Source: Bog-257 sp963846715 (GTDB lineage Bacteria > Acidobacteriota > Terriglobia > Terriglobales > Acidobacteriaceae). Taken from it: DNA of 64,000 nucleotides. Each line of letters begins with the position of its first letter. Position 1 is the stretch's first letter. The stretch spans positions 744,001-808,000 of the forward strand of contig CAWJXA010000002.1 of NCBI GenBank assembly GCA_963846715.1, written 5' to 3'. The position numbers were made by a program, and so were the translations under genes. Under the pieces are notes generated by a model. It made no database searches. It worked only from the letters and a program-made list of their open reading frames with translations, and was not told the origin of the DNA. Positions 43,905 through 52,340 of the stretch are shown piece by piece.

Positions 43905-45467
43905 ATGAATATGAGCACAGTCGTCCAACCGAAGCCTCTGCAACTTGAGCAACCGTCGCTCCCCAAGGGTGACTCCTGCCTGCTGGTCATCTTCGGCGCG
44001 ACCGGCGATCTCACCCATCGCAAGTTGATCCCTGCGCTTTACGACTTGGCCTGCGTTGGTTGTACCAGCCGCAACTTCGACGTACTGGGGATCGGTCGTA
44101 CCAAGCTTACCGACGACGAACTTCGTGCGCGCCTGCGCGAGGGCGCTGCCAACTCAAAGGACGCCCGCAATTTCACCGGCGATGGCTGGAACGATTTTGC
44201 CAAGCGCCTGCATTACCTGGTCGGCGACGCCAACCAGCGGGAGTTCTACCCTCAGCTGAAAGCGAAGATCGAAGAGATGCAAAAGAACGGCGCCAGCCAG
44301 AACGTGCTGTTCTACATATCGACTTCGGCCTCATTGGCTCCGCCAATCGTTGAAGGTCTCGGCGCCGCTGGGCTGGCTCGCCGCAGCGAAGGCTGGACGC
44401 GCATCATCCTGGAAAAGCCGTTTGGGCGCGATTTGCAGAGCGCCCACGAGCTCAACGAAATCGTCTCACGCGTCTTTGAGGAGCCCTCGGTTTACCGCAT
44501 CGATCACTATCTCGGCAAAGAAACCGTACAGAACATCATGATGTTCCGCTTCGGCAACTCGATGTTCGAACCGGTGTGGAACCGAAATTACATCGAATAT
44601 ATCGAAATCACCGCAGCAGAAACTCTGGGGGTCGAGAATCGCGCTGCATTTTATGAAGAGACCGGCGCTCTGCGCGATATGGTCGCGAACCATCTCCTCC
44701 AGTTGCTGACGCTCACCGCCATGGAGCCTCCGGTTGCCTTCGACGCCGAGGCCGTGCGTGGGCACAAGGTAGAAGTGCTGCGTGCCATTGCTCCGATGTC
44801 AAAGGACGAGGTCGCTCGCAGGACCGTTCGCGGACAGTATGGGCCGGGACAGATCGACGGCAAACCGGTGCCCGGCTATCGGCAGGAAAAAGGCGTGAAT
44901 CCGAATTCGCGAACTGAGACCTATGTCGCGGTCGAATTTCACGTCGACAACTGGCGTTGGGCGGGAGTTCCCTTCTATGTCCGCGCAGGCAAGCGGTTGG
45001 CCAATCAGTTGACCGAGATTGCGGTTCACTTCAAACGCACGCCACAAGCTCTGTTTTCCCGAAGCCCCGGGGACGTGCACCACAACGTAATCACCATGCG
45101 CATCCAGCCGAACGAAGGTATTTCCCTGAGCTTCGGCGCCAAGCAGCCCGGATCGAAGATGCGCGCGAGCCGTGTGGATATGGACTTCTCTTATCGCGAT
45201 GCATTCGGCGGTGAGAGCCCGGCGGCGTATGAGACACTCTTGCTTGACGCCATGCGGGGTGATGCAACGCTCTTCACGCGCCGCGACGAAGTGGAGGCGG
45301 AGTGGCGTATCATCACGCCGATGGAAGAGGCTTGGGCGGGGATGCCAGCGCCGCAATTCCCCAACTATGCCGCCGGCAGCGAAGGTCCAGAGGCTGCCGA
45401 CGGACTCATCCAATATGACCATCACCGCTGGCGCGGGCTGAAGCGGACGGCCGCTGAGGACGATTAA
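43905..45467 (+). CDS. zwf: Glucose-6-phosphate 1-dehydrogenase
   Basis: A 520-residue G6PDH that oxidises glucose-6-phosphate to the lactone with NADP, the entry to the oxidative pentose-phosphate branch. I start at the ATG at 43905 (GAGGAG just before); the frame is open to a GTG at 43857. The coenzyme motif is IFGATGDLTHRKLIP and the active-site signature is RIDHYLGKETVQN. GKRLANQLTEIAVHFKRTP and AYETLLLDAMRGDATLFTRRDEVEAEWR complete the family pattern. The stop overlaps the HAD gene start (TAATG), so they are coupled. No 6-phosphogluconolactonase or gnd gene is in the window. Confidence 0.95.
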   Translation: MNMSTVVQPKPLQLEQPSLPKGDSCLLVIFGATGDLTHRKLIPALYDLACVGCTSRNFDVLGIGRTKLTDDELRARLREGAANSKDARNFTGDGWNDFAKRLHYLVGDANQREFYPQLKAKIEEMQKNGASQNVLFYISTSASLAPPIVEGLGAAGLARRSEGWTRIILEKPFGRDLQSAHELNEIVSRVFEEPSVYRIDHYLGKETVQNIMMFRFGNSMFEPVWNRNYIEYIEITAAETLGVENRAAFYEETGALRDMVANHLLQLLTLTAMEPPVAFDAEAVRGHKVEVLRAIAPMSKDEVARRTVRGQYGPGQIDGKPVPGYRQEKGVNPNSRTETYVAVEFHVDNWRWAGVPFYVRAGKRLANQLTEIAVHFKRTPQALFSRSPGDVHHNVITMRIQPNEGISLSFGAKQPGSKMRASRVDMDFSYRDAFGGESPAAYETLLLDAMRGDATLFTRRDEVEAEWRIITPMEEAWAGMPAPQFPNYAAGSEGPEAADGLIQYDHHRWRGLKRTAAEDD

Positions 45468-46312
45468 TGGCTGGCATGAACGCCCGGCCTGCCATCGCAT
45501 TGGCCATATCGGATGTTGATGGAACTTTACTCGATCCCGGCAAGAACCTCACTCCCGGCGCTCCGGCAGCGGTAAAACGGCTCAGGCAGGCTGGAGTCCG
45601 CTTTACCATCGCTAGTGCGCGTCCGCCGCGGCTCACGCGTACGTTATTACGGGACCTTCACGTTACCGAGCCCTCGGCATGCTTCAATGGAGCCTTGCTG
45701 ATTGATCCGGACTGCAACGTGCTGCATCAATTACCGATGGCGCCTACCGATGCCCAGACAGTGGCCGACTACATCCGCAAGAGCCCACTCGACCTGTGGG
45801 TCTATACCGGGAGCGATTGGTTCGTCAGCAACCCATCCGGCCCGCATGTGCAACATCAGGAAGAACTGATGCGGTGCGATGCCACGCCGCTCCTCAACTA
45901 CGACATGTCGCAGCTTCATGTGCTGAAGCTGGTTGGCGTCAGTGACGATTATGAGGCGGTAAGACGAGCCCAGTCCGACCTCGAGAGCTTGTGTTGTATT
46001 GGAATCTCGGCGACTCGTTCTTCTGACTATTATCTTGACGTAACCCATGCTGATGCCAATAAAGGCATGGTCGTTCTCACGCTATCCAAGATGTTAGCCA
46101 TCCCAACCGAACAGATTGCCACTATCGGTGACATGAACACCGACGTTCTGATGTTTCAAAACAGCGGCTTGAGCATCGCCATGGGTAACGCAACCGACGA
46201 CGTCAAGAAGCAATCCAATTACGTGACCCGGAGTAACACGGACGACGGTTTTGCCTACGCGATGGAACATTTCATCCTTGGCGTTCGGAACCGCCAGGTC
46301 GCTGCCGACTAG
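45467..46312 (+). CDS. HAD superfamily phosphatase, Cof type
   Basis: A 281-residue Cof-like haloacid dehalogenase phosphatase, in general sugar-phosphate or cofactor-phosphate hydrolases. HAD motif I is SDVDGTLLDPG (about 14-24), motif II IASARPP (about 49-55), and motifs III and IV are the K/ANKGMVVLTLSK and IGDMNTDVLMFQNSGLSIAMGNA blocks. The Cof-type cap domain sits between. It overlaps the zwf stop and lies upstream of gluconokinase. A 6-phosphogluconolactonase-independent or sugar-phosphatase role in this operon is possible but only inferred from position. Confidence 0.88.
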   Translation: MAGMNARPAIALAISDVDGTLLDPGKNLTPGAPAAVKRLRQAGVRFTIASARPPRLTRTLLRDLHVTEPSACFNGALLIDPDCNVLHQLPMAPTDAQTVADYIRKSPLDLWVYTGSDWFVSNPSGPHVQHQEELMRCDATPLLNYDMSQLHVLKLVGVSDDYEAVRRAQSDLESLCCIGISATRSSDYYLDVTHADANKGMVVLTLSKMLAIPTEQIATIGDMNTDVLMFQNSGLSIAMGNATDDVKKQSNYVTRSNTDDGFAYAMEHFILGVRNRQVAAD

Positions 46313-46418
46313 ATTCGTTCGAAGTCATGCAATCGCGGTAACGGGTAGAGCACTGCCTCAGCACCACGTTAGCTGCCTTTATCTTGCACGGAGCCGCTTT
46401 GATTTGGCGGTCGAGAGA

Positions 46419-46901
46419 ATGGTCATCATCCTGATGGGAGTGTCGGGTGCAGGCAAGACCACTGTCGGACAGGCGCTCGCCCAAAAGCTGCAATGGCGTT
46501 TCGCCGAAGGTGATGACTTACACTCCGCTGCCAACATCGCCAAGATGCACGCCGGAATTCCGCTAACCGACGAAGACCGCGCGCCCTGGCTTCAGTCGCT
46601 CCGCCAGGCGATTACCGTGTGGCTGGCCGCGGGCGACAATGTTGTCTTGGCTTGCTCGGCGCTGAAAGCTTCTTATCGCGATCTTCTGCGGGTGAGCCCG
46701 GACGTCAGGTTTGTGTACCTGCATGCCAGCTTCGAGGTGATTGCCAAACGCTTGGCTGCGCGCAAGGGACACTACATGAATCCAGATCTACTGCGCAGCC
46801 AATTTGACACTCTCGAAGAGCCGAAAGATATCCTAACGGTTGATGCCTGCTTGTCGCCGGCGGACCTCGTAGACGAGATTCGGGCTGCGCTGGCAATTTA
46901 G
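46419..46901 (+). CDS. gntK: Gluconokinase
   Basis: A 160-residue gluconate kinase that makes 6-phosphogluconate from gluconate and ATP. The start at 46419 gives VIILMGVSGAGKTTVGQALA with the P-loop GVSGAGKTT (about 7-15); the longer frame to 46251 overlaps the HAD gene out of frame. FAEGDDLHSAANIAKMHAGIPLTDEDRAPWL is the specific gluconate-site block, and ACSALKASYRDLLR and RKGHYMNPDLLRSQFDTLE are family markers. It is the last gene of the operon; its stop TAG shares bases with the convergent hpnB stop. Confidence 0.95.
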   Translation: MVIILMGVSGAGKTTVGQALAQKLQWRFAEGDDLHSAANIAKMHAGIPLTDEDRAPWLQSLRQAITVWLAAGDNVVLACSALKASYRDLLRVSPDVRFVYLHASFEVIAKRLAARKGHYMNPDLLRSQFDTLEEPKDILTVDACLSPADLVDEIRAALAI

Positions 46902-48064
46902 CCCCGCCGGGACTGCACCGTGTCCTGCGTCCTGCCCTTCCACTGCCCACCTCGGCCTGACCAGTAGTTGAGTGCCGAATGCACCGTGGCGGCCATATAA
47001 AATACCGCGCTGATGGGCAGCGTCAATGCCCATAAGGCGTTCAACTTGTAAAACCGGACCATCGGCGTATACGTGATGAACATCAGAATGTAAGCCGTTG
47101 CTCCAAGCAGGGTAAGCATTCGCGAACCACTCACCAGCAGCGCCAGCGGCACTATGTAAATCAAGATGAGCCCCATCACTGCGCCAGCCAGCAGCCATAG
47201 CGAGTGTTTCAACTGATTAAACGCAGTCCGCGCAATCATGTGCTCAATTTCTCCGAACGACTCGTAAGCACGCAGGCTTCTCGTGTCTGGCGTCACCCCG
47301 AGCCACACTTTGCCAGCACCATGCTTTACCCTGCGTGCCAGAGCGCAATCGTCGATGATCTCACCACGAATCTCCGCGACTCCGCCTGCACTCGCCAGCG
47401 CTTCTGGCCGAAGCAAGATGCAGCCGCCGGCAGCGCCTGCCGTCTTACGTCGCGGATTTCCTATCCAGCCAGGCGGATACAGCATGAAGAAAAAGAACAC
47501 GAACGCTGGAATAAGCAGCTTCTCGGGCACGCTGCGGCAGTGCAGCTTTACCATGAACGACGCCAGATCGTAGCCTCCACTCTCGGCAATTCCAATCAGT
47601 GTGCCGACGCTTTCCGGCGAGTGCAGAATATCGGCGTCGGTGAGCAGCAGAAATTGCGGATGCAGCCCTAATGCCTGATCGATACCCTGTTGCATCGCCC
47701 AGAGCTTGCCAGTCCAGCCATCCGGCAGGGGCTGGCCATGAATTATGGTTAGCGCACTTGGGCGCGGGCTTTCCCCGGCAGCTCGACGCGCTACTTCCGC
47801 AGTGCCATCCGTACTGTTGTCGTCCACAAGGAAGATGTGAATCGCGTCGGCGCAAGTTTGCCCCAGCAGAGACCGTACCGATTCGCCAATTGTGTCGGCC
47901 TCATTGCGAGCGGGAATGATTATCGCGATGGGGCCTCGTATTACCGGCAAAGGCGCCTGTTGTACGACCAAGCCTTTCACCCGCCAAAACCGCCCATGCC
48001 CAACCACAAGGTAGAGCCAGGCCATGACGCAGACCAACCCGGCAATGAGAGCAAACAAATGCAT
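46898..48064 (-). CDS. hpnB: Hopene-associated glycosyltransferase HpnB
   Basis: A 388-residue membrane-bound family 2 glycosyltransferase. An N-terminal helix (1-20) is followed by the GT2 domain: IIIPARNEADTIGESVRSLL, IFLVDDNSTDGTAEVARR, the HpnB-typical PLPDGWTGKLWAMQQG and LLLTDADILHSP, and the IIDDCALARRVK acid. Three C-terminal helices anchor it. HpnB homologues sit in hopanoid gene clusters, but their reaction is not established. No squalene-hopene cyclase or other hpn gene is nearby here. It overlaps gntK by 4 nt tail to tail. Confidence 0.9.
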   Translation of the reverse strand: MHLFALIAGLVCVMAWLYLVVGHGRFWRVKGLVVQQAPLPVIRGPIAIIIPARNEADTIGESVRSLLGQTCADAIHIFLVDDNSTDGTAEVARRAAGESPRPSALTIIHGQPLPDGWTGKLWAMQQGIDQALGLHPQFLLLTDADILHSPESVGTLIGIAESGGYDLASFMVKLHCRSVPEKLLIPAFVFFFFMLYPPGWIGNPRRKTAGAAGGCILLRPEALASAGGVAEIRGEIIDDCALARRVKHGAGKVWLGVTPDTRSLRAYESFGEIEHMIARTAFNQLKHSLWLLAGAVMGLILIYIVPLALLVSGSRMLTLLGATAYILMFITYTPMVRFYKLNALWALTLPISAVFYMAATVHSALNYWSGRGGQWKGRTQDTVQSRRG

Positions 48065-48104
48065 GCGGTTCCAGTTTGGTGGTCAGAAAGAAAAGAGCGT
48101 GAAC

Positions 48105-48857
48105 CTATCGGCTCGCCAGTCCGCCAGCCGTCTCAGCGCCGTCTATCACGTAGACGTGTCCATTCAGGTACGTGGCGTCGTCAGAGGCCAGAAACGCGAA
48201 AAGCGCTGCAACTTCCTCGGGCTGCGCATGACGCTGCAATGGAATCTTCCGGTTCACAGCCTCCAACATTTCGTCGGAGTACTCCGCACGCTGCATGGGA
48301 GTCAGCACATATCCGGGCGCAACCGCGTTGACCCGTACTTTCGGAGCCAGCTCCAGTGCCATGGAGCGCGTTAACTCAATCACCCCAGCCTTGGTAGCGT
48401 TGTAGTCTGCATAGTAGGGATAGCCCATGATGCCATTGGTGGACGCAGTGTTCAGGATCACTCCGCCGTCGTGTTCCATCATGTACCGGGCCGCTGTCTG
48501 CGCGACGTAGAAAACCCCCGTCAGGTTCACTGCCAACACCCGCTTCCACTCGCCGGCCGTGATGTCGAGAAACTTGTGACGAATGCTGATGCCCGCATTG
48601 TTGATAACGACGTCCGCTCCGCCCAGGTCGCGGACAATGGCGGCGAAGGCACGCTGGACTTGCTCCTGATCGGAGACATCGGCCACAAAGGTCCCCGCAA
48701 TGCCAGGCTGTTGCGCCAGGATCCGTTCGCACGCGGCGGGATCGCGGTCGAGAACAGCGACGGCTGAGCCTTCCTCCAGGAACCGCACCACGGTGGCCGC
48801 TCCAATGCCGCTCGCGCCGCCAGTGATAACCACGCGCTTGCCTTTGAGTCCCCGCAT
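48105..48857 (-). CDS. Short-chain dehydrogenase/reductase
   Basis: A 250-residue classical SDR. The cofactor motif is TGGASGIGAATVVRFL (about 12-27). VLDRD after the second strand has an Asp, which favours NAD over NADP. NNAGIS (about 86-91), the catalytic Ser in LNTASTNG, and Tyr-x3-Lys in YADYNATKAG complete the active site. The C-terminus YLNGHVYVIDGAETAG is typical of the glucose/alcohol dehydrogenase-like group. It is divergent to the acyl-CoA ligase with 111 bp between. Substrate cannot be assigned. Confidence 0.92.
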   Translation of the reverse strand: MRGLKGKRVVITGGASGIGAATVVRFLEEGSAVAVLDRDPAACERILAQQPGIAGTFVADVSDQEQVQRAFAAIVRDLGGADVVINNAGISIRHKFLDITAGEWKRVLAVNLTGVFYVAQTAARYMMEHDGGVILNTASTNGIMGYPYYADYNATKAGVIELTRSMALELAPKVRVNAVAPGYVLTPMQRAEYSDEMLEAVNRKIPLQRHAQPEEVAALFAFLASDDATYLNGHVYVIDGAETAGGLASR

Positions 48858-48968
48858 ATTCTCCTTCGCTTAGCTCGACCGATCTTCGGGAGACAGGATA
48901 GCAAACGCACCTCTCGCTCTTCCCCGCCTCATTGGCGTCAATACCTGTTACACTCTTGCGAAAACGAT

Positions 48969-50567
48969 ATGACCCCGAATGTAGAAGGTCTCCGTACCCA
49001 ACTGTACGCCGATCCCGAGGGCAAATTCGTCCACGACGTCATACTCGATTCCTGCCGCCGGCATGCAGCCAAGATCGCCGTGATCGATACCTCGTGCGTG
49101 CCTGCCCGACACATTACTTATGCGGCCTACGGTGAACTGGTGGAGCGGGTAGCGCGTGGCCTGGTCGCAGCCGGAATTCGTCCTGGAGAGATGATTGGTA
49201 TTTATCTGCCCAATTGCTGGGAGTTCGGCATCGTCTATCATGCCGCTACGTTAGCTGGCGCGGTACCGACAACAATGAATCCAACCTACCGCGAACGCGA
49301 GGTCCGCTATCAACTAGAAACTTCGGACGCGGTCGCGCTGATCACTGACGGCGCATTGCTCACGAATATTGACCTCTCAGGCCTTCCTGGCTTGCGGAAC
49401 GTGTACACCATCCGCAATCCCGGCCCCTGCGGCTCGCAGTCGTGGGATTCGCTCTTCGAGCCCAACCTAAGTACACGCCTGCCCGAGCCCTCGCGGGATT
49501 CGCGACTCACCCTCGCCACGCTTCCCTTCTCCAGTGGAACCACAGGGTTGCCCAAAGGCGTCATGCTGTCGCATTACAACCTGGTGGCCAATGTTTTCCA
49601 GACCCTCACTCCAGGAGAAGTCGGCGCCATCAGCGATCAGGATGTATTGTTGTGCTTTCTTCCGCTCTATCACATCTACGGCTTGACGGTAGGCTTGAAC
49701 CTGACTCTCATGCGCGGGTGCACGCTTGTATTGATGGCGCGTTTCGACTGCGAACGTTCGCTGGAAGCCATCGTACAGGATGGCGTTACGGTCACGCTTT
49801 GTGTGCCACCAACGTTGCTGGCGTATTGCCAGGCAGCAGAGCAGGGGAAGTTTCCGAAGGAACATCAAATGCGGTGGGTAAAATCGGGTGCGGCTCCCCT
49901 TGCCCCGGAGTTGGCACGCCGATTTACCGAGAGCACTGGGCTTCCTATTCGCCAGGGCTACGGAATGACCGAGGCCTCGCCAGTCACGCATATGGGGTTT
50001 CTAGTTCCCGAGCTGTACCGCCCGAATTCTGTTGGCGCGCCGGTTGTCCAAACCGAATGTCGGGTCGTGGACGAAAGAGAGAAGGACGTCACACCCGGTG
50101 AAATCGGCGAGTTGGTGATGCGCGGACCGCAATTCATGCTGGGCTACTGGAAATCGCCGGACGCGACCGCCGCAGTGCTCCGCGACGGATGGTATTGGTC
50201 TGGCGACGTTGTGCGGGTGGACGACAGCGGCCAGTATTACGTAGTAGATCGGCGCAAGGAAATGATGAAGTACAAGGGCTTCTCGATTGCGCCCGCCGAG
50301 GTGGAAAGCGTGTTGCTCGAACACCCCGCAGTATTCGACTGCGGCGTAGTATCGCGCCTAGACAGTACTGGCGAAGAAATTCCCTGCGCCTTCGTTGTTT
50401 TGCGAGAAGCAGAGGTGGCCAACAAGCAGACCGAGGCTCTCCTCCAGGGATTCGTCGCTGACCGCCTAACCAATTACAAAATGCCGCGTGAAGTTTATTT
50501 CGTACAAACGCTGCCCCGCACCGCTTCGGGAAAAATTCTGCGTCGCGAGCTGCGCAAGCTCCTCTGA
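48969..50567 (+). CDS. AMP-dependent acyl-CoA ligase (4-coumarate/long-chain type)
   Basis: A 532-residue ANL-family ligase that activates a carboxylic acid as acyl-AMP and then forms the CoA thioester. Motifs: the phosphate loop SSGTTGLPKGVMLSH (about 195-209), GYGMTEASPV (about 333-342), the hinge region YWSGDVVRVDD and DRRKEMMKYKGFSIAPAEVE, and the C-terminal catalytic Lys in PRTASGKILRREL. The length and motifs resemble 4-coumarate-CoA ligase and related acyl ligases. The start follows a weak site (CGATATG). Divergent from the SDR; no aromatic-degradation genes are visible. Confidence 0.93.
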   Translation: MTPNVEGLRTQLYADPEGKFVHDVILDSCRRHAAKIAVIDTSCVPARHITYAAYGELVERVARGLVAAGIRPGEMIGIYLPNCWEFGIVYHAATLAGAVPTTMNPTYREREVRYQLETSDAVALITDGALLTNIDLSGLPGLRNVYTIRNPGPCGSQSWDSLFEPNLSTRLPEPSRDSRLTLATLPFSSGTTGLPKGVMLSHYNLVANVFQTLTPGEVGAISDQDVLLCFLPLYHIYGLTVGLNLTLMRGCTLVLMARFDCERSLEAIVQDGVTVTLCVPPTLLAYCQAAEQGKFPKEHQMRWVKSGAAPLAPELARRFTESTGLPIRQGYGMTEASPVTHMGFLVPELYRPNSVGAPVVQTECRVVDEREKDVTPGEIGELVMRGPQFMLGYWKSPDATAAVLRDGWYWSGDVVRVDDSGQYYVVDRRKEMMKYKGFSIAPAEVESVLLEHPAVFDCGVVSRLDSTGEEIPCAFVVLREAEVANKQTEALLQGFVADRLTNYKMPREVYFVQTLPRTASGKILRRELRKLL

Positions 50568-50689
50568 CTGCCCTTCTCTCCCTTCGACTCACATTGCCAT
50601 GTGACTGCCGACACACCACGTTACGGTAGATTTGTCTACACTAAAGTCGGATTCTTACCGCCCGCTCACTCGGGCGTCATTGGAGGCGT

Positions 50690-51067
50690 ATGCATACCCG
50701 GAAAGCAACATTCATCATCCTCATTGCGGTAGTTCTGATGCTCGTCGGCAGCATCGCAGCAAAAGACAATGCTATGGGCATTGCCTTAAAGCAAACCGTA
50801 AACTTCACCCAACCGACACTTGTAGGCGGGACTTTATTGCCCGCAGGCGACTACAACATAACCCACGAAATGCAGGGCCAGACCCACGTCATGATCTTCA
50901 AGCAGATCGGCGGAACCGCGGAGACTAAAGCAACCTGCACTCTCGTCCCGCTGACCGCAAAAGCCTCGCGCTCGGAGCAGCAGTTCAAGCAGAATGCGAA
51001 GAATGAGCGCGTCCTGGTTCAAATGACCTTTGCCGGCGACAAGGCTACACACGTGCTTGCACAGTAG
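50690..51067 (+). CDS. Small exported protein, uncharacterised
   Basis: A 125-residue protein with a signal peptide (residues 1-24, MHTRKATFIILIAVVLMLVGS then IAA). The mature part is beta-rich: LKQTVNFTQPTLVGGTLLPAGDYNITHEMQGQTHVMIFKQIGG and TCTLVPLTAKASRSEQQFKQNAKNERVLVQMTFAGD. The TLLPAGDYxVxxE pattern recurs in acidobacterial secreted proteins that I cannot name. A good ribosome site (GGAGG, about 7 nt before the ATG) and the terminator at 51090 suggest a monocistronic gene. Function unknown. Confidence 0.75.
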   Translation: MHTRKATFIILIAVVLMLVGSIAAKDNAMGIALKQTVNFTQPTLVGGTLLPAGDYNITHEMQGQTHVMIFKQIGGTAETKATCTLVPLTAKASRSEQQFKQNAKNERVLVQMTFAGDKATHVLAQ

Positions 51068-51089
51068 TCGCCGCAGCATAAAAAGCAAT

Positions 51090-51113
51090 GGCGGCCTCGC
51101 GGCCGCCTTTGTT
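51090..51113 (+). terminator. Intrinsic terminator of the small exported protein gene
   Basis: Stem GGCGGCC (51090-51096) with GGCCGCC (51101-51107) and loop TCGC, followed by TTTGTT. It lies 23 nt after the stop codon. Located between convergent genes. Confidence 0.8.
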
Positions 51114-51139
51114 GCATTAGCTAAGGAATCAGGACTTCG

Positions 51140-52339
51140 CTATTCCGCAGCGTACTGCCGGATAATCGAGCGAAATTCATCGTCGCTGAGCAGACCGCCT
51201 TTTTCGATGGCTTTGCGCTTCACTAGTTCCAGGACGGCAGCGCGATCCGACTCAGCCACGTTTGCGCCGAGCTCTTCGGCTTTGAGCCGGATACTATCGA
51301 GTCCACTCTTCTTCCCCAGCACCACGCCACGCCTGGCGCCCACTAATTCGGCAGCGTAGGGTTCGATGGCTTGCGGGATATGGAACTGGCTTGCGACCGC
51401 CCCACTCTCACGCAGAAACAGATTGTCCCCAATCAACGGCTTCCAACCTTCAAGCTGATACTTCCCTGCCCGGCACACCACTTCCGACACCTCCCGCACC
51501 TTTGGGATATCCATCTCGACCGGGACGCCGTAGAGACACTGCAGGGCCAGCGCTACTTCGGCGAGGTCGGTGTTTCCGGCACGCTCCCCCATGCCATTGA
51601 TGGTTCCCTGAATCCAGGTTGCGCCGCCTCGCACGGCTGCAATCGCCGCAGCCGTGCCCAGTCCGAAGTCATTATGGCCATGCCAGTGGATCGGAACGTC
51701 TGCGCCAATCCATTCACTCACCCAACGCACCAGAAATTCGGCGGCTTCCGGCGTGCATGCTCCTATCGTGTCCACCACAACCACTTCCCTGGCTCCCGCG
51801 TCCAGTGCCTTGGAATAGATACGCTTGAGGAAGTCGAGATCGGCGCGGGTTCCATCTACTCCGAAGAACGCAACCCGAATGCCGTTTTCCGCGGCGTATC
51901 GGATGGCTTCCGTCACACGCCGAACCGCCTCATCACGGGAAATGCCATACGCTTTCAGCTTGATTTCGCTGATGGGTACCTCGATTACCGAGGCTTGCAA
52001 TCCCAGACGCATCAATTCTTCCACGTCTCCCAGGGTCGCGCGTGCAAAACCCCATATTTCGGAGTGTTTCAGACCTGCCTGCAGGATCATCGAGATGGCT
52101 TCGCCATCTTCCTTCGACACCTTGGGAAAGCCCGCCTCGATGCGCCCCACACCGAGTTCATCCAGCTTCTTTGCAATTTCAAGCTTTTGCTGGGGACTGA
52201 AGACGACGCCGACCGTCTGCTCTCCGTCGCGTAGCGTGGTGTCATAGAAGCGCACCGGCCGCGAGCGTTCGAAGCTGGGGCACACATCCGGCCGCGCATT
52301 CAACTCGCTTGTCCAGACTTTCCCGGCGAACTGGGTCAC
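51140..52339 (-). CDS. LeuA/homocitrate synthase-like DRE-TIM metallolyase
   Basis: A 399-residue DRE-TIM enzyme that condenses acetyl-CoA with a 2-oxo acid. The GTG at 52339 (GGAG upstream) is one base after the stop of the FAH-family gene. Seen: VRFYDTTLRDGEQTVGVVFSPQQKLEIA (about 29-56, with Arg-Asp-Gly-Glu), RIEAGFP, and the metal-site block HWHGHNDFGLGTAAAIAA followed by GTINGMGERAGNTDLAEV. It lacks the LeuA C-terminal regulatory domain, so homocitrate-, citramalate- or AksA-type activity is more likely than classical isopropylmalate synthesis. Coupling to the FAH gene suggests a shared pathway. Confidence 0.88.
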   Translation of the reverse strand: MTQFAGKVWTSELNARPDVCPSFERSRPVRFYDTTLRDGEQTVGVVFSPQQKLEIAKKLDELGVGRIEAGFPKVSKEDGEAISMILQAGLKHSEIWGFARATLGDVEELMRLGLQASVIEVPISEIKLKAYGISRDEAVRRVTEAIRYAAENGIRVAFFGVDGTRADLDFLKRIYSKALDAGAREVVVVDTIGACTPEAAEFLVRWVSEWIGADVPIHWHGHNDFGLGTAAAIAAVRGGATWIQGTINGMGERAGNTDLAEVALALQCLYGVPVEMDIPKVREVSEVVCRAGKYQLEGWKPLIGDNLFLRESGAVASQFHIPQAIEPYAAELVGARRGVVLGKKSGLDSIRLKAEELGANVAESDRAAVLELVKRKAIEKGGLLSDDEFRSIIRQYAAE

Positions 52340-52340
52340 T

